A DNA stretch of 64,000 bases from Bacteroides rodentium JCM 16496 (GTDB taxonomy: Bacteria; Bacteroidota; Bacteroidia; Bacteroidales; Bacteroidaceae). Location of the stretch: contig NZ_BAKJ01000016.1 in assembly GCF_000614125.1 (NCBI RefSeq), positions 22,119 through 86,118 on the forward strand, given 5' to 3'. Below the pieces are notes generated by a model. It searched no databases, was not told where the DNA came from, and was given only the letters and a program-made list of their open reading frames with translations. Below are positions 1-10,191 of this stretch, in pieces. Every line of letters starts with the position of its first letter. The first letter of the stretch is position 1. The position numbers and the translations under genes are program-made.

Positions 1-518
1 AGCCACTCCTCCTTCGCCGCATTGCGCTGGTAGGGAATGATGGAACGGCTAAAATAGAGGGCATTCCTGTTCTTATTGAGCACAACCTTCGGAGAGTTCA
101 CGTTTTCCAGCGCCTCGAAACCATTATCCACCGTAAAGGGTTTCACCAGAGTGGCTATCTGGGTGGCCGGGTCGTCGAAACATGCTTTGACGGCTTGTAA
201 CTGCGAAGGCTGGATGAAAGGCTCATCCCCCTGGATATTCACCACGACATCAAACTTTCCTCCTATTTTTGTACAAGCTTCCTGGCAGCGGTCAGTGCCG
301 CTTTTATGTTCGGTGGAAGTCATTACCACCTTTCCTCCGAATGCCTTTACTGCGGCTTCAATACGCTCATCGTCCGTAGCCACGTATGCATCGTCCAAGA
401 TTCCTGCCACTTGCTCGTATACCCGCTGTATCACGGTTTTTCCGCCCAACACCGCCAATGGCTTGGCCGGAAAACGCGTAGACGCGTAACGGGCAGGTAT
501 GATTCCTAAAAATTTCAT
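1..518 (-). CDS. kdsB: 3-deoxy-manno-octulosonate cytidylyltransferase, C-terminus cut by window edge
   Basis: CMP-KDO synthetase, which activates KDO with CTP for lipopolysaccharide core synthesis in the cytoplasm. The minus-strand frame from the ATG at 516-518 begins MKFLGIIPARYASTRFPAKP, the nucleotide-binding start typical of KdsB, and continues with the motif NIQGDEPFI. The frame runs open to base 1, so about 172 of roughly 250 residues are present and the C-terminus lies outside the window. FolK and a penicillin-binding protein lie upstream on the same strand, giving an envelope-flavoured context. Confidence 0.93.
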   Translation of the reverse strand, partial: MKFLGIIPARYASTRFPAKPLAVLGGKTVIQRVYEQVAGILDDAYVATDDERIEAAVKAFGGKVVMTSTEHKSGTDRCQEACTKIGGKFDVVVNIQGDEPFIQPSQLQAVKACFDDPATQIATLVKPFTVDNGFEALENVNSPKVVLNKNRNALYFSRSIIPYQRNAAKEEW

Positions 519-602
519 TTTCAATCTTCGTTTTTTTTAAAATGAGGGTGTGTCCGAAAGTGTTCATATACTATCGACACATCTCCTTATATTCTTTATT
601 AA

Positions 603-974
603 TTATAACAGTTGTTTCAATCCTCGCAGGATATAATCACGTTTCAAATCTTTTGGCTTATAGACAGTCCCGTCACAGGATAGCAAGTCTATATCCAGCC
701 GTACAATTTCCTGCTCCTTCTCTTCGGGTTTCCTTCCGGCTTCCCGTTCGATGGCTTTCAGGCAGGCAATGACTTCCTCTGCTGGATTATCGGAAGCGAA
801 GCATGCCACCTGATTGGAGAACAGGTTCGGACAGTGAAAGAACAAAGGTGCCGTCTCCTCCTCTTCCGAGAAACGTATTCCGGGAAAAAGTTCCGTCAAG
901 CGTCTGCGGGCCAGTTCCATGTTCTCCCTCCGCTGCTCGTTGCTCCCAATACTAATCGTATAGTCCACTTTCAA
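603..974 (-). CDS. folK: HPPK-type 6-hydroxymethyl-7,8-dihydropterin pyrophosphokinase
   Basis: Transfers pyrophosphate from ATP to 6-hydroxymethyl-7,8-dihydropterin in folate synthesis. The 123-residue product has the HPPK start IGSNEQRRENMELAR (residues about 9-23) and the signature RLDIDLL near residue 92-98, where the two Asp residues bind Mg-ATP. It is shorter than the ~160-residue E. coli enzyme, as many Bacteroidetes versions are. It lies 14 nt downstream of the penicillin-binding protein gene and is probably co-transcribed with it. Assignment rests on the HPPK signature only. Confidence 0.82.
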   Translation of the reverse strand: MKVDYTISIGSNEQRRENMELARRRLTELFPGIRFSEEEETAPLFFHCPNLFSNQVACFASDNPAEEVIACLKAIEREAGRKPEEKEQEIVRLDIDLLSCDGTVYKPKDLKRDYILRGLKQLL

Positions 975-988
975 CTTTCACCTTTCAG

Positions 989-3319
989 CTAATTAAACAG
1001 TTCGTCGAGTCCCTCTACCGGTTCTTCGATATGGGTATCTCCTTCCAGGTTTATATCATCCTTGCACGGGTCGTAGCCTTCGGGCAACTGGAATGTTTCA
1101 TTTTCATCATATCCCAGAGACTTGTCACCGAGCACTTTCACCATGTATTTGGTCCAGATAGGCAATGCCATGGAAGCACCTTGTCCGTGAAGCATCGTAT
1201 CGAAGTGAATGTCGCGGTCCTCACCGCCCACCCAGCAACCGGACACAAGCGAAGGCGTGAAGCCCATAAACCAGCCGTCGGCATTGTAGTTCGTCGTTCC
1301 GGTCTTGCCGCCCATGTCGGCTTTCACCCCCAGACGGCGCACACGGCCTCCGGTACCTTCGTTGACAACGGCACGCAGCATGACCAGCATCTTGTAAGCG
1401 CTGGATACACTGATGACTTCCTGCATTTCGGGAGCAAAGGTTGCCAGCACGTTTCCATCATTGTCCTCGATGCGGGTCACAAACAGCGGAGCTACCCGGA
1501 TACCCTTGTTGGGAAATGCGGTATAGGCACTTACCATCTCGCCGACGGAAATCTCGCACGGGCCCAGACAGAGTGAAACGGAAGGTACTATGTCACGGTT
1601 GCGGACACCGAAAGTATGTATCAGACGTTTCAGGTTATAGGGATTCAGTTTGCTCATGAGATAGGCCGTAATCCAGTTGTCCGAGTTTGCCAGCCCCCAC
1701 TTCACAGTCACCATGTCACCAATCAGCTTTTTGTTGGCATTACGCGGCGTCCACGGTTTTCCGTTTTCATCGAACAAGGTATATTCCACATGGCGCACCT
1801 CGTCGCAAGGCGAAAAGCCGTTCTCCATGGCCAGTGTATAAAGGAAAGGTTTTACCGTGGAGCCTATCTGGCGGCGTCCCACCATGGCCATGTCGTACTG
1901 GAAGTAATGGTAGTTCGGCCCGCCTACGTATGCCTTTACGTGTCCGTTGCGCGGATTCATGGACATGAAGCCGGCGCGAAGGAAGAACTTGTAGTAGCGG
2001 ATGGAATCCATCGGGGTCATAATGGTGTCTTTCTCCCCTTCCCAACTGAATACGGACATCTCCTCCGGGGTGTCGAAGGCTTTCTTTATTTCAGCTTCGG
2101 TGGCTCCGGCTTTCTTCATGATGCGGTAGCGGTCGGACAACCTCATGGCACGTCCCAGAATCTCGTCCACCTGCTCCTGGGTCAGACGGAAGGTGTAGGG
2201 AGCTTTCTTGGCCCCTTTCTTTTCTTTGAAGAAGTAACCTTGCAGTTCCTTCAGATGCTCCGTCACGGCATCCTCGGCATACTGCTGCATACGCGAGTCG
2301 AGCGTGGTATAGATTTTCAGCCCGTCGGTGTAGAGGTTGTATTTGGTACCGTCTTTCTTGGTATTCTTTTCGCACCATCCAAAGAGCGGATTGTTCTCCC
2401 AATCGAGTGAATCCTCGTAGTATTTCTGCATCTGCCAACCGCGGTAATCAGCCTTCTCGGGCTTCTTGGCGGTGAGCACGCCGCGCAGGTATTCGCGGAA
2501 ATAAGTGGCCAGCCCTTCCTTGTGGTCCACACGGTTGTACTTCAGTTTCAGAGGCAATGCCTGGAGGGAGTCGCGCTCGGCTTCCGTAATATATCCCGCT
2601 TTCCGCATCTGGTCGAGCACCACATTGCGCCGTCCACGGGAACGTTCATTGTAGCGCACCGGATTATAGAGAGACGGATTCTTACACATGCCCACCAACG
2701 TAGCCGCTTCTTCAATCTTCAGATCCTTCGGTTCGCAACCGAAGTAGGTAAAGGCAGCGGTCTTGATGCCTACCGCATTGTTCAGGAAGTCGAACTTGTT
2801 GAGATACATGGTGAGGATTTCCTCTTTTGTATAGTAACGTTCCAGCTTTACGGCAATCACCCATTCGATAGGCTTCTGGAACAGGCGTTCCATCACATTG
2901 CCGGCACTGGGAGAATAAAGCTGCTTGGAAAGCTGCTGGGTGATGGTACTGCCACCGCCGGCATTCTTCTGCATCAGGATACCGCGCTTCACTACGGCAC
3001 GCGTCAAGGCATAGGCATCGATGCCCGAATGTTCGGTAAAACGCACGTCTTCCGTAGCAATCAAGGCGTTGATGATATTGGGCGACAAATCATCGTATCC
3101 CACGAACACGCGGTTTTCCTTACTGTATGAATAGGTGCCCAGCACTTTCCCGTCATCAGAAAAGACTTCCGTAGCAAACTTGTAATTCGGGTTTTCCAGG
3201 TCTTCCACCGGAGGCATATAGCCTATCCAGCCCTTGGCTATGGAAAAGAATATAAAGACACACACCAGCGCAATCAGTGCGATGAAAATCCATAGGATTT
3301 TGACGACTTTCCTTATCAT
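989..3319 (-). CDS. Class A penicillin-binding protein (PBP1A-type transglycosylase/transpeptidase)
   Basis: Bifunctional peptidoglycan synthase of 776 residues. One membrane anchor lies at about residues 9-29. A GT51 glycosyltransferase domain follows, with the catalytic-Glu motif ATEDVRFTEHSGID (Glu90) and GGSTITQQL (122-130). The transpeptidase domain has the nucleophile motif STVK (487-490), SDN (546-548) and KTGTT (672-676), so both activities look intact. A long insert (about residues 360-440) between the domains is common in Bacteroidetes homologues. A promoter-like TACCTTTG lies 36 nt upstream. The gene diverges from pyrB across the repeat-rich 3320-3952 spacer. Confidence 0.95.
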   Translation of the reverse strand: MIRKVVKILWIFIALIALVCVFIFFSIAKGWIGYMPPVEDLENPNYKFATEVFSDDGKVLGTYSYSKENRVFVGYDDLSPNIINALIATEDVRFTEHSGIDAYALTRAVVKRGILMQKNAGGGSTITQQLSKQLYSPSAGNVMERLFQKPIEWVIAVKLERYYTKEEILTMYLNKFDFLNNAVGIKTAAFTYFGCEPKDLKIEEAATLVGMCKNPSLYNPVRYNERSRGRRNVVLDQMRKAGYITEAERDSLQALPLKLKYNRVDHKEGLATYFREYLRGVLTAKKPEKADYRGWQMQKYYEDSLDWENNPLFGWCEKNTKKDGTKYNLYTDGLKIYTTLDSRMQQYAEDAVTEHLKELQGYFFKEKKGAKKAPYTFRLTQEQVDEILGRAMRLSDRYRIMKKAGATEAEIKKAFDTPEEMSVFSWEGEKDTIMTPMDSIRYYKFFLRAGFMSMNPRNGHVKAYVGGPNYHYFQYDMAMVGRRQIGSTVKPFLYTLAMENGFSPCDEVRHVEYTLFDENGKPWTPRNANKKLIGDMVTVKWGLANSDNWITAYLMSKLNPYNLKRLIHTFGVRNRDIVPSVSLCLGPCEISVGEMVSAYTAFPNKGIRVAPLFVTRIEDNDGNVLATFAPEMQEVISVSSAYKMLVMLRAVVNEGTGGRVRRLGVKADMGGKTGTTNYNADGWFMGFTPSLVSGCWVGGEDRDIHFDTMLHGQGASMALPIWTKYMVKVLGDKSLGYDENETFQLPEGYDPCKDDINLEGDTHIEEPVEGLDELFN

Positions 3320-3354
3320 GTTTCAGTTGCTAAAATCAAAGTTCAATAATAGGG

Positions 3355-3362
3355 CAAAGGTA
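3355..3362 (-). promoter_or_regulatory. Bacteroides -7 element for the PBP1A gene
   Basis: Minus-strand TACCTTTG matches the Bacteroides sigma-ABfr -7 consensus TAnnTTTG, 36 nt before the ATG at 3319. I see no clear -33 TTTG. Confidence 0.55.
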
Positions 3363-3663
3363 CGGAAATATATTGGATGTGCCTATGCTTTTTATATCTT
3401 TTTCAGGATAAGCTTTCCGGCATCTGCAAAAAAACGCCCGTTTATTTTAATGGAAACTCTCAATGAATTGCGAAACAATTGCAAAACAATTAGAAAACTT
3501 GAAGAAAAAATCGAAAAGAAAAAATATACCGTAATAAGCTATAATACAGATTAAAACAATGAAAACTTGCCCTCGCGCGCGTAAGAGGAGATAAGAATAG
3601 AATATAGAATAGAAAAAACGACGTTGTCGTTAAAAAGAACGACGGCGACGGCGTAAAGAGATA

Positions 3664-3835
3664 CCACACTTCACTGTCCGGAATGCCACACTTCGACAAG
3701 GCAAACGCTACACTTGAACAGGGCAAATGCCACACTTGAACATTCGCGAAATGCGGCATTTGCCTTGTCGAAGTGTGGCATTCCGGATGATGAAGTGTGG
3801 CATTCCGGATGATGAAGTGTGGCATTCCGGACAAC
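3664..3835. repeat. 22-bp tandem array with mirror-image halves
   Basis: Eight units at an exact 22-bp period. Minus-oriented units are marked by ccacact(t) starting at 3664, 3686, 3708 (as ctacact) and 3730. Plus-oriented units start at 3748, 3770, 3792 and 3814. The shared core is AAGTGTGGCATT, followed by a ~10-bp tail of two main types, one containing TCCGGA and one containing TGCCTTGTC. The orientation flips at about 3740-3747, giving a perfect 28-bp inverted repeat (3678-3705 with 3759-3786). The array lies between the divergent PBP1A and pyrB genes. Open frames across it (3490-3837 and 3671-3904, minus) only translate the repeat and are not credible genes. The rest of 3320-3952 holds A/T-rich spacer and promoters. 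Confidence 0.95.
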
Positions 3836-3952
3836 AAGCCACACGGTTAAAAAAACAGCCCATATTTCGCAAAAAACTTCCCCGCATATTTCCGTAGCCC
3901 GCATATTTTCCGTAACTTTACACTCTCAAAAAGTATAAATGAATTCAACGAT

Positions 3953-4879
3953 ATGGAAAACAGAAGTTTAGTCACCATTGCCGAGCATAGCCGGGAAAAA
4001 ATCCTCTATATGCTTGAGATGGCGAAAGAGTTTGAAGCCCATCCCAACCGGCATATATTGGACGGGAAAGTAGTTGCCACCTTATTTTTCGAGCCTTCCA
4101 CCCGTACACGCCTCAGTTTCGAGACTGCCGCCAACCGGCTTGGAGCACGTGTCATCGGGTTCAGCGACCCCAAGGCCACCAGCTCATCCAAGGGAGAGAC
4201 GCTGAAAGACACCATCAAGATGGTGAGCAACTATGCCGACATCATCGTGATGCGCCACCACCTCGAAGGGGCCGCACGCTATGCCAGTGAAGTCACCACC
4301 GTGCCCATTGTGAATGCCGGAGACGGTGCCAACCAGCACCCCTCACAGACCATGCTCGACCTCTACTCCATCTACAAGACACAAGGCACGCTGGAGAATC
4401 TGAACATCTTCCTGGTGGGCGACCTGAAGTATGGCCGTACCGTCCACTCCCTGCTGATGGCAATGCGCCACTTCAACCCCACTTTCCACTTCATCGCCCC
4501 CGACGAGTTGCGGATGCCCGAAGAATACAAAATCTACTGCCGCGAGCACAACATCAAGTACGTGGAACATACGGACTTTACGGAAGAAATCATTGCTGAT
4601 GCCGACATCCTCTACATGACCCGTGTGCAGCGCGAACGTTTCACCGACCTTATGGAGTACGAGCGGGTGAAGAATGTCTACATCCTGCGCAACAAGATGC
4701 TGGAACATACCCGCCCCAACCTGCGCATCCTGCATCCGCTGCCCCGTGTCAACGAAATAGCCTATGATGTGGACGACAATCCCAAGGCATACTATTTCCA
4801 GCAGGCACAAAACGGACTGTATGCCCGTGAAGCTATTCTGTGCGATGTTCTGGGCATCACGCTGGATGACATCAAATAA
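3953..4879 (+). CDS. pyrB: Aspartate carbamoyltransferase catalytic subunit
   Basis: Condenses carbamoyl phosphate with aspartate, the first committed step of pyrimidine synthesis. The 308-residue length is normal. The carbamoyl-phosphate loop [13 protein letters not shown] starts at residue 45, and HPLPR lies near residue 263. A TAACTTTA at 3913-3920 is one base off the Bacteroides -7 consensus, 32 nt before the ATG. The regulatory chain gene pyrI follows after 36 nt, so the enzyme is expected to be the allosteric dodecamer with catalytic and regulatory chains. Confidence 0.97.
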   Translation: MENRSLVTIAEHSREKILYMLEMAKEFEAHPNRHILDGKVVATLFFEPSTRTRLSFETAANRLGARVIGFSDPKATSSSKGETLKDTIKMVSNYADIIVMRHHLEGAARYASEVTTVPIVNAGDGANQHPSQTMLDLYSIYKTQGTLENLNIFLVGDLKYGRTVHSLLMAMRHFNPTFHFIAPDELRMPEEYKIYCREHNIKYVEHTDFTEEIIADADILYMTRVQRERFTDLMEYERVKNVYILRNKMLEHTRPNLRILHPLPRVNEIAYDVDDNPKAYYFQQAQNGLYAREAILCDVLGITLDDIK

Positions 4880-4915
4880 CGTAAACAAGTGGAAAACTGA
4901 AAGTTGAAAAAAGAA

Positions 4916-5371
4916 ATGAAAAAGCAAGAATTGCAAGTGGCCGCCTTGGAAAACGGCACTGTAATAGACCATATCCCTTCCGAGAGGCTGTTTACCGTAG
5001 TCTCCCTGCTCGGACTGGAGCACATGAGCAACAATATCACCATCGGCTTCAACCTCAAAAGTGGTAAGCTGGGTACAAAAGGCATCATCAAGATTGCCGA
5101 CAAGTTCTTCTGCGACGAAGAGATAAACCGCATTGCCGTGGTAGCTCCCAACGTGAAACTGAACATCATCCGCGACTACGAGGTGGTGGAGAAACGTGAA
5201 GTCCGTCTGCCCGAAGAGTTGCGCGGAATCGTGAAATGCGCCAACCCGAAGTGCATCACGAACAACGAGCCGATGCCTACGCTGTTTCATGTCGTGGATA
5301 AGGACAACTGCGTCATCAGGTGCCACTACTGCGAGAAGGAGCAGACCAGAGAAGATATTGAAATAATATGA
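4916..5371 (+). CDS. pyrI: Aspartate carbamoyltransferase regulatory chain
   Basis: Regulatory subunit that binds nucleotide effectors and holds catalytic trimers together. I start it at the ATG at 4916 ([19 protein letters not shown], 151 residues) and not at the in-frame TTG at 4904, because the ATG fits the family's N-terminus. The C-terminal zinc site is visible as four cysteines in CANPKCITN and CHYCE. The nucleotide-binding domain includes [10 protein letters not shown]. The stop overlaps the next start (ATGA at 5368), indicating translational coupling to the flavin reductase gene. Confidence 0.95.
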   Translation: MKKQELQVAALENGTVIDHIPSERLFTVVSLLGLEHMSNNITIGFNLKSGKLGTKGIIKIADKFFCDEEINRIAVVAPNVKLNIIRDYEVVEKREVRLPEELRGIVKCANPKCITNNEPMPTLFHVVDKDNCVIRCHYCEKEQTREDIEII

Positions 5372-5934
5372 AAGAAGATTGGAAACCCGGAACAATGATT
5401 TATCCGCTGCCTGCCGTATTGGTGAGTTGCGGAAGCACTCCGGAGGAATATAACATTCTGACTGTCGCATGGACGGGTACGATTTGCACGAACCCGCCCA
5501 TGTGCTATATTTCCGTACGCCCCGAACGCCACTCCTACGACATCATCAAGCAGAATATGGAGTTTGTCATCAACCTCACCACGAAAGACATGGCACGGGC
5601 CACGGACTGGTGTGGCGTACGCTCCGGAAAGGACTACAACAAATTCGAGGAAATGCATCTGACACCCGGGAAAAGCACCGTAGTCAGCGCGCCTCTTATC
5701 GAGGAATCACCGCTTTGCATAGAATGCCGGGTAAAGGAGATTATGGCTCTCGGTTCGCACGACATGTTTATAGCGGATGTGGTAAATGTCCGTGCCGATA
5801 CCCGTAACCTGAACCCCGAAACCGGCAAACTGGAACTGGCGGAAACGAATCCCCTGGTCTATGTGCACGGCGGATATTATGAGCTGGGAGAAAAGATAGG
5901 CAAATTCGGATGGTCAGTGGAGAAAAAGAAGTAA
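5368..5934 (+). CDS. Flavin reductase-like FMN-binding protein
   Basis: A 188-residue protein of the flavin reductase-like split-barrel family (FMN-binding, cytoplasmic). The N-terminal pattern, with [20 protein letters not shown] followed by [18 protein letters not shown], is typical of this family. Its 4-nt overlap with pyrI puts it in the pyrimidine operon. The substrate is not apparent from sequence, and the operon link could be incidental. It is full length. Confidence 0.8.
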   Translation: MKEDWKPGTMIYPLPAVLVSCGSTPEEYNILTVAWTGTICTNPPMCYISVRPERHSYDIIKQNMEFVINLTTKDMARATDWCGVRSGKDYNKFEEMHLTPGKSTVVSAPLIEESPLCIECRVKEIMALGSHDMFIADVVNVRADTRNLNPETGKLELAETNPLVYVHGGYYELGEKIGKFGWSVEKKK

Positions 5935-5957
5935 TAATGCGATAAAGGTTTTAAGAG

Positions 5958-6727
5958 ATGGAGCTGCGACGAATCTTGATGGGTTTATATCTGTTGGCCT
6001 TCCCCGCATGATGTGGGGACAGACTCCGATTGTGCCCGGCACTGCCGACGAAGCGCATTCCGGACACCACAAGGAAACTCCGGTCAATTTCGGCTTCAAA
6101 GGCGGTTTCACCTCTTCCTTGTTCCTTGTGTCCCAGTTCAGTGTCAACGGAGTGCCTATTGACGAGGTGCAGAACAATTATAAGATAGGCTATTTCGGCT
6201 CCCTTTTCATGCGGATAAACTTCGACCGCCACTTTCTGCAACCGGAAATATCCTACAACATCAACCGGTGCAACATCACCTTCGAGAAACCTCTGCCCGA
6301 AGACGCCGCATCAGGAGCCCTGCCGGAGGAAGCCTCCATTACATCGTCCATCCACAGTATAGACATCCCCGTCATCTACGGATACAACTTCATCAAGGAG
6401 GGGCCGTACAGCCTTGCCGTCTTTGGCGGGCCCAAAGTGCGCTATATATGGGACCGGAAAAGTGACATCGACTTCGAGAACTTCGACCAGGTGAATATCC
6501 GTGAAAGGCTGCGTCCGCTCAATCTCAGCTTCACGGTCGGCGTATCCGTCACCATCTCACGTGTCTTTTTCGACTTCCGTTACGACATGGGGCTGCACAA
6601 CATCTCCAAGAGCGTGACATACGATATTCCGGCCGACAACAACGCCGCAGACGAAAATACGAAAAACGAAATACGTTTTCACCGCAGGGACAATGTACTG
6701 AGTTTTTCTTTCGGAGTGTTCTTTTGA
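5958..6727 (+). CDS. Secreted beta-barrel protein, PorT-like (frameshifted after the signal peptide)
   Basis: An ATG at 5958 opens a good signal peptide, MELRRILMGLYLLAFPA, which runs into a stop. The mature part (WGQTPIV...) continues in another frame from about 6008. One lost base near 6006 (expected GCCATG, seen GCATG) would join them into a 256-residue protein. The mature region has alternating beta-strand patterns and an aromatic C-terminus (SFSFGVFF), as in small outer membrane barrels of the PorT/OmpW type. It follows the flavin reductase by 23 nt. The read-through from 6008 alone would lack a signal peptide, so I prefer the restored frame. Confidence 0.7.
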
Positions 6728-6772
6728 CAGTAAATTTCTTCCTTTTCTTTCAATTTATTCATTTATTTCCCG

Positions 6773-6780
6773 TAAATTTG
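6773..6780 (+). promoter_or_regulatory. -7 element for glyA
   Basis: TAAATTTG matches the Bacteroides TAnnTTTG consensus and lies 49 nt before the glyA ATG, so glyA probably has its own promoter. Confidence 0.6.
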
Positions 6781-6829
6781 TGCGCTTAATAAGAGAACAC
6801 AGATTTATCAAACTTATCTAATAAGCAGA

Positions 6830-8110
6830 ATGAAAAGAGATGATTTAATTTTCGATATTATCGAAAAAGAACACCAACGTCAGCTCAAAGGCATTGAACT
6901 GATTGCATCAGAGAACTTTGTAAGTGACCAGGTTATGCAGGCAATGGGCTCCTGCCTCACCAACAAGTATGCTGAAGGATACCCCGGCAAGCGTTACTAT
7001 GGTGGTTGTGAGGTAGTGGACCAAAGTGAACGGATTGCCATCGACCGCTTGAAACAAATTTTCGGCGCAGAATGGGCCAACGTACAGCCGCACTCCGGTG
7101 CACAAGCCAATGCAGCCGTATTCCTCGCCGTGCTCAACCCGGGCGACAAATTCATGGGACTGAACCTTGCACATGGCGGTCACCTCTCCCATGGCTCGCT
7201 GGTCAACACTTCCGGTATTATCTATACTCCCTGCGAATACAATCTGAACCAGGAAACCGGACGCGTGGACTATGACCAGATGGAAGAAGTTGCCCTGCGC
7301 GAGAAACCCAAAATGATTATCGGTGGCGGTTCTGCTTATTCCCGCGAATGGGACTACAAGCGCATGCGCGAAATCGCGGACAAGATAGGTGCCATCCTGA
7401 TGATTGACATGGCTCATCCTGCCGGACTGATTGCAGCCGGTGAACTGGATAACCCCGTGAAATATGCCCACATCGTGACCTCCACTACCCACAAGACTCT
7501 GCGTGGTCCTCGCGGTGGCGTTATCATGATGGGTAAGGACTTCCCCAACCCCTGGGGCAAGAAGACTCCAAAGGGAGAAATCAAGATGATGTCCCAACTG
7601 CTGGATTCAGCCGTATTCCCCGGTATCCAAGGTGGTCCGCTGGAACATGTCATCGCAGCCAAAGCCGTTGCCTTCGGCGAAATCCTGCAACCGGAATGGA
7701 AAGAATATGCCAAGCAGGTGAAGAAAAATGCCGCTGTCCTGGCACAAGCCTTGGTAGACCGTGGTTTCACCATCGTTTCCGGCGGTACGGACAACCACTC
7801 CATGCTGGTGGACCTGCGCAGCAAATATCCCGACCTCACCGGTAAGGTTGCCGAAAAGGCGCTGGTATCTGCCGACATCACCGTAAACAAGAACATGGTT
7901 CCGTTCGACAGCCGTTCGGCTTTCCAGACTTCCGGTATCCGTCTGGGTACTCCTGCCATCACCACCCGTGGTGCCAAAGAAGACCTGATGCTCGAAATTG
8001 CCGAAATGATTGAAACCGTCCTGTCCAACGTAGACAACGAACAAGTCATCGCAGAGGTACGTGCACGCGTAAATGCGAAGATGAAAGAATATCCGCTGTT
8101 TGCTTATTAA
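6830..8110 (+). CDS. glyA: Serine hydroxymethyltransferase
   Basis: PLP enzyme interconverting serine plus tetrahydrofolate with glycine plus 5,10-methylene-tetrahydrofolate. All 426 residues are present. N-terminal [11 protein letters not shown] and the PLP-lysine motif [14 protein letters not shown] (about 217-230) are diagnostic. It converges with fhs, another enzyme that charges tetrahydrofolate with one-carbon units; the two share the intervening terminator region. Confidence 0.97.
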   Translation: MKRDDLIFDIIEKEHQRQLKGIELIASENFVSDQVMQAMGSCLTNKYAEGYPGKRYYGGCEVVDQSERIAIDRLKQIFGAEWANVQPHSGAQANAAVFLAVLNPGDKFMGLNLAHGGHLSHGSLVNTSGIIYTPCEYNLNQETGRVDYDQMEEVALREKPKMIIGGGSAYSREWDYKRMREIADKIGAILMIDMAHPAGLIAAGELDNPVKYAHIVTSTTHKTLRGPRGGVIMMGKDFPNPWGKKTPKGEIKMMSQLLDSAVFPGIQGGPLEHVIAAKAVAFGEILQPEWKEYAKQVKKNAAVLAQALVDRGFTIVSGGTDNHSMLVDLRSKYPDLTGKVAEKALVSADITVNKNMVPFDSRSAFQTSGIRLGTPAITTRGAKEDLMLEIAEMIETVLSNVDNEQVIAEVRARVNAKMKEYPLFAY

Positions 8111-8127
8111 TAAGCAAACAGAATTAA

Positions 8128-8363
8128 AAATTATAGTAGAACAGAAATGATTTGCGAAAAATACGGAGTAACTTACTTCTCCTCCTCCGGGGAGGAGGAG
8201 TACCCGTAGGGGGAGGTGGTAGCGATACACTCTGTACTGTTTTTCATTGCTTTATGCTCCCTACCACCCCGCCCTTTGGGCACCCCTCCTCCCCGGAGGA
8301 GGGGAATTAAGTTACTCTCTATTTCACTTCTTTTCTTCGCAAGTCATTTCTGTTTGACTATAA
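8128..8363. repeat. Large imperfect inverted-repeat element between glyA and fhs
   Basis: Outer arms pair AACAGAAATGATTTGCGAA (about 8139-8157) with TTCGCAAGTCATTTCTGTTT (from about 8336). Next come agtaactta / aagttact, then C/G-rich arms cctcctccggggaggagg and cccctcctccccggaggagg, then ggtggtag / ctaccacc near the centre. The whole can fold into one ~235-nt hairpin. It has no coding frame of note and resembles a miniature mobile or REP-like intergenic element. I cannot see a target duplication. Confidence 0.75.
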
Positions 8364-8367
8364 AAAT

Positions 8368-8410
8368 AAAGGCTGCGCGGTTCATTCAAAGCGAACATTG
8401 CGCAGCCTTT
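8368..8410. terminator. Bidirectional terminator between glyA and fhs
   Basis: Stem AAAGGCTGCGC (8368-8378) pairs with GCGCAGCCTTT (8400-8410), with further GGTTC/GAAC pairing inside. A and T at both ends allow termination on either strand between these convergent genes. Confidence 0.8.
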
Positions 8411-8436
8411 AATTTTTAATTCTTAATTTTTAATTC

Positions 8437-8457
8437 TAAACGCGCTCCGCGCGTTTA
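8437..8457 (-). terminator. Hairpin overlapping the fhs stop codon
   Basis: TAAACGCGC (8437-8445) and GCGCGTTTA (8449-8457) form a perfect 9-bp stem with a 3-nt loop. The fhs TAA is the first strand of the hairpin on the minus strand. An A/T-rich tract follows; the role could be termination or mRNA 3' stability. Confidence 0.5.
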
Positions 8458-10124
8458 GCTCAGCCCTTCTATATTACCATCCACAATATCAATGTGTTCG
8501 GCTTGCGGTTTCTTGGGTAATCCCGGCATACGGAGAATTTCACCGGCGATGGCTACAATCATTTCCGCACCATTATTGACCACAATATCCTTGATGTGGA
8601 ATTCGAAGTTGTCGACTGCACCGTATATCTTCGGGTCGGCAGAGAAAGAGTACTGCGTCTTGGCGATACAGACGGGGTAATGGCCGATACCCATCTGTTC
8701 TATCAGTTTGATAACCTTGCGTGAGTGGAGACTGTAAGTCACTACACTTGCCCCGTAGAGGTTGCAGGCTACCTTTTCAATTTTACGTTCCACGCAATCG
8801 TTCTCTTCGTAGGTGAAGGTCAGCGGTTCGGATGGTTTGTTCCCGATAGTATCCACTACCAGATTGGCAAGGTCAACGGCCCCCTCTCCTCCTTTGGCAA
8901 AGGCGTTGTTCACGGCAAAACCTACCTCAAGCTTTTCTTTGCAATGGCGGCGGATAGCTTCCACCTCCTCGTCCGTATCACTGGCAAAACGGTTGAATGC
9001 CACGATGACCTGCTGGCCGAATGAACGCAAATTGCGTACATGCTTGTCCAGATTGCCGAAGCCCTCTTTTAACCCTTCCAAATTCGGTTCCTTGATGCGG
9101 TCCAGACTGACGCCGCCATGCATCTTCAGTCCTTGTGCCGTAGCAACGATTATCGTCAACTTGGGCTGCAAGCCACTCTTGCGGCACTTGATGTTGTAGA
9201 ACTTCTCCGCACCCAGGTCAGCCCCGAAACCGGCTTCCGTCACTACATAATCGCCGAATGTCATGGCCATTTTTGTAGCAAGAATGGAATTACAACCATG
9301 GGCAATATTTGCGAACGGTCCTCCATGAACAAAAGCGGCAGTACCTTCGGTAGTCTGCACCAAGTTGGGGTTGATGGCATCTTTCAACAGTACGGTAATG
9401 GCACCGGCCACACCTAACTCCTTCACTGTAAAAGGAGTACCATCGAAACGGAATCCCAGGATAATATTTTCGATACGGCGACGGAGGTCGTCGAGGTCCG
9501 TTGCCAGACAGAGAATAGCCATAATTTCGGAAGCCGGGGTAATGTCGAAGCCCGACTCCTCGGTAATGCCGTTGGTGCTCGGTCCCAATCCGGTGACAAT
9601 GCTCCGCAAGGAACGGTCGTTCACATCGAGTACGCGCCGCCAGATGATTTCTTTCAGTCCGAACCCGTCTGCCTGATGCTGGTACAAATAATTGTCGAGC
9701 AAAGCGGAAATCATGTTGTGTGCGGAGGTGATGGCATGAAAGTCGCCCGTAAAATGCAGGTTTATCTTCTCCATGGGAAGCACCTGGCATATCCTCCGCC
9801 GGCAGCACCGCCTTTCATGCCGAAGCAAGGACCCAACGAGGGTTCGCGCAAAGCCACAATCGCTTTCTTGCCAATCTTGTTCAGCCCCAATGCCAGCCCG
9901 ATGGACACGGTTGTTTTACCGATACCCGCTTTCGTAGCCGTGATAGCCGTCACCAGTATCAGATTACTTTTCTTCACTTTCTCTTCATCAATCAGATGCG
10001 TAGGAATCTTGGCTATGTAGCGGCCATAGTTCTCTACTTCGTCACGCGGGATATCCACACTTTCAGCCACCTGCTTTATCTTCTTCAGCTCTATGCTGCG
10101 GGCTATTTCAATGTCCGATTTCAT
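8455..10124 (-). CDS. fhs: Formate-tetrahydrofolate ligase (one frameshift)
   Basis: ATP-dependent ligation of formate to tetrahydrofolate, supplying 10-formyl-THF. The N-terminal part (start [10 protein letters not shown] at 10124) contains the ATP loop [11 protein letters not shown] and [16 protein letters not shown]. It then shifts frame near 9787, and the rest resumes at [18 protein letters not shown]. Restoring one C (GCCCAGGTG for GCCAGGTG) joins both into 556 residues, the normal family length. The lost base is next to a CCAGG site. An upstream TTG/ATG extension to 10172 is not needed. A -7 element lies at 10170. Confidence 0.92.
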
Positions 10125-10169
10125 ACAGAGTCTTTTCTTTATATAACAACTTTGATGTTTTGAAAGTTG

Positions 10170-10177
10170 CAAAAGTA
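10170..10177 (-). promoter_or_regulatory. -7 element for fhs
   Basis: Minus-strand TACTTTTG (TAnnTTTG), 46 nt before the fhs start. It overlaps the tail region of the thioredoxin-like gene upstream, suggesting separate transcription. Confidence 0.5.
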
Positions 10178-10191
10178 CGAAAAATCCCCTA

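Noticed and set aside
3664..3835. CRISPR array
   Set aside because: The repeats are contiguous 22-mers with no unique spacers, no leader, and no cas genes anywhere in the window. The same holds for the other four arrays.
3490..3904. Small minus-strand genes across the repeat (115 and 77 residues)
   Set aside because: They translate the 22-bp array in rotating frames, giving repeated His/Cys-rich peptides without a start context or family.
4343..5470. 375-residue minus-strand frame opposite pyrB-pyrI
   Set aside because: An antisense shadow of two well-identified genes, with skewed His/Val/Gln content.
8216..8419. 67-residue plus-strand frame
   Set aside because: It lies inside the fold-back element and terminator; composition follows the repeat.
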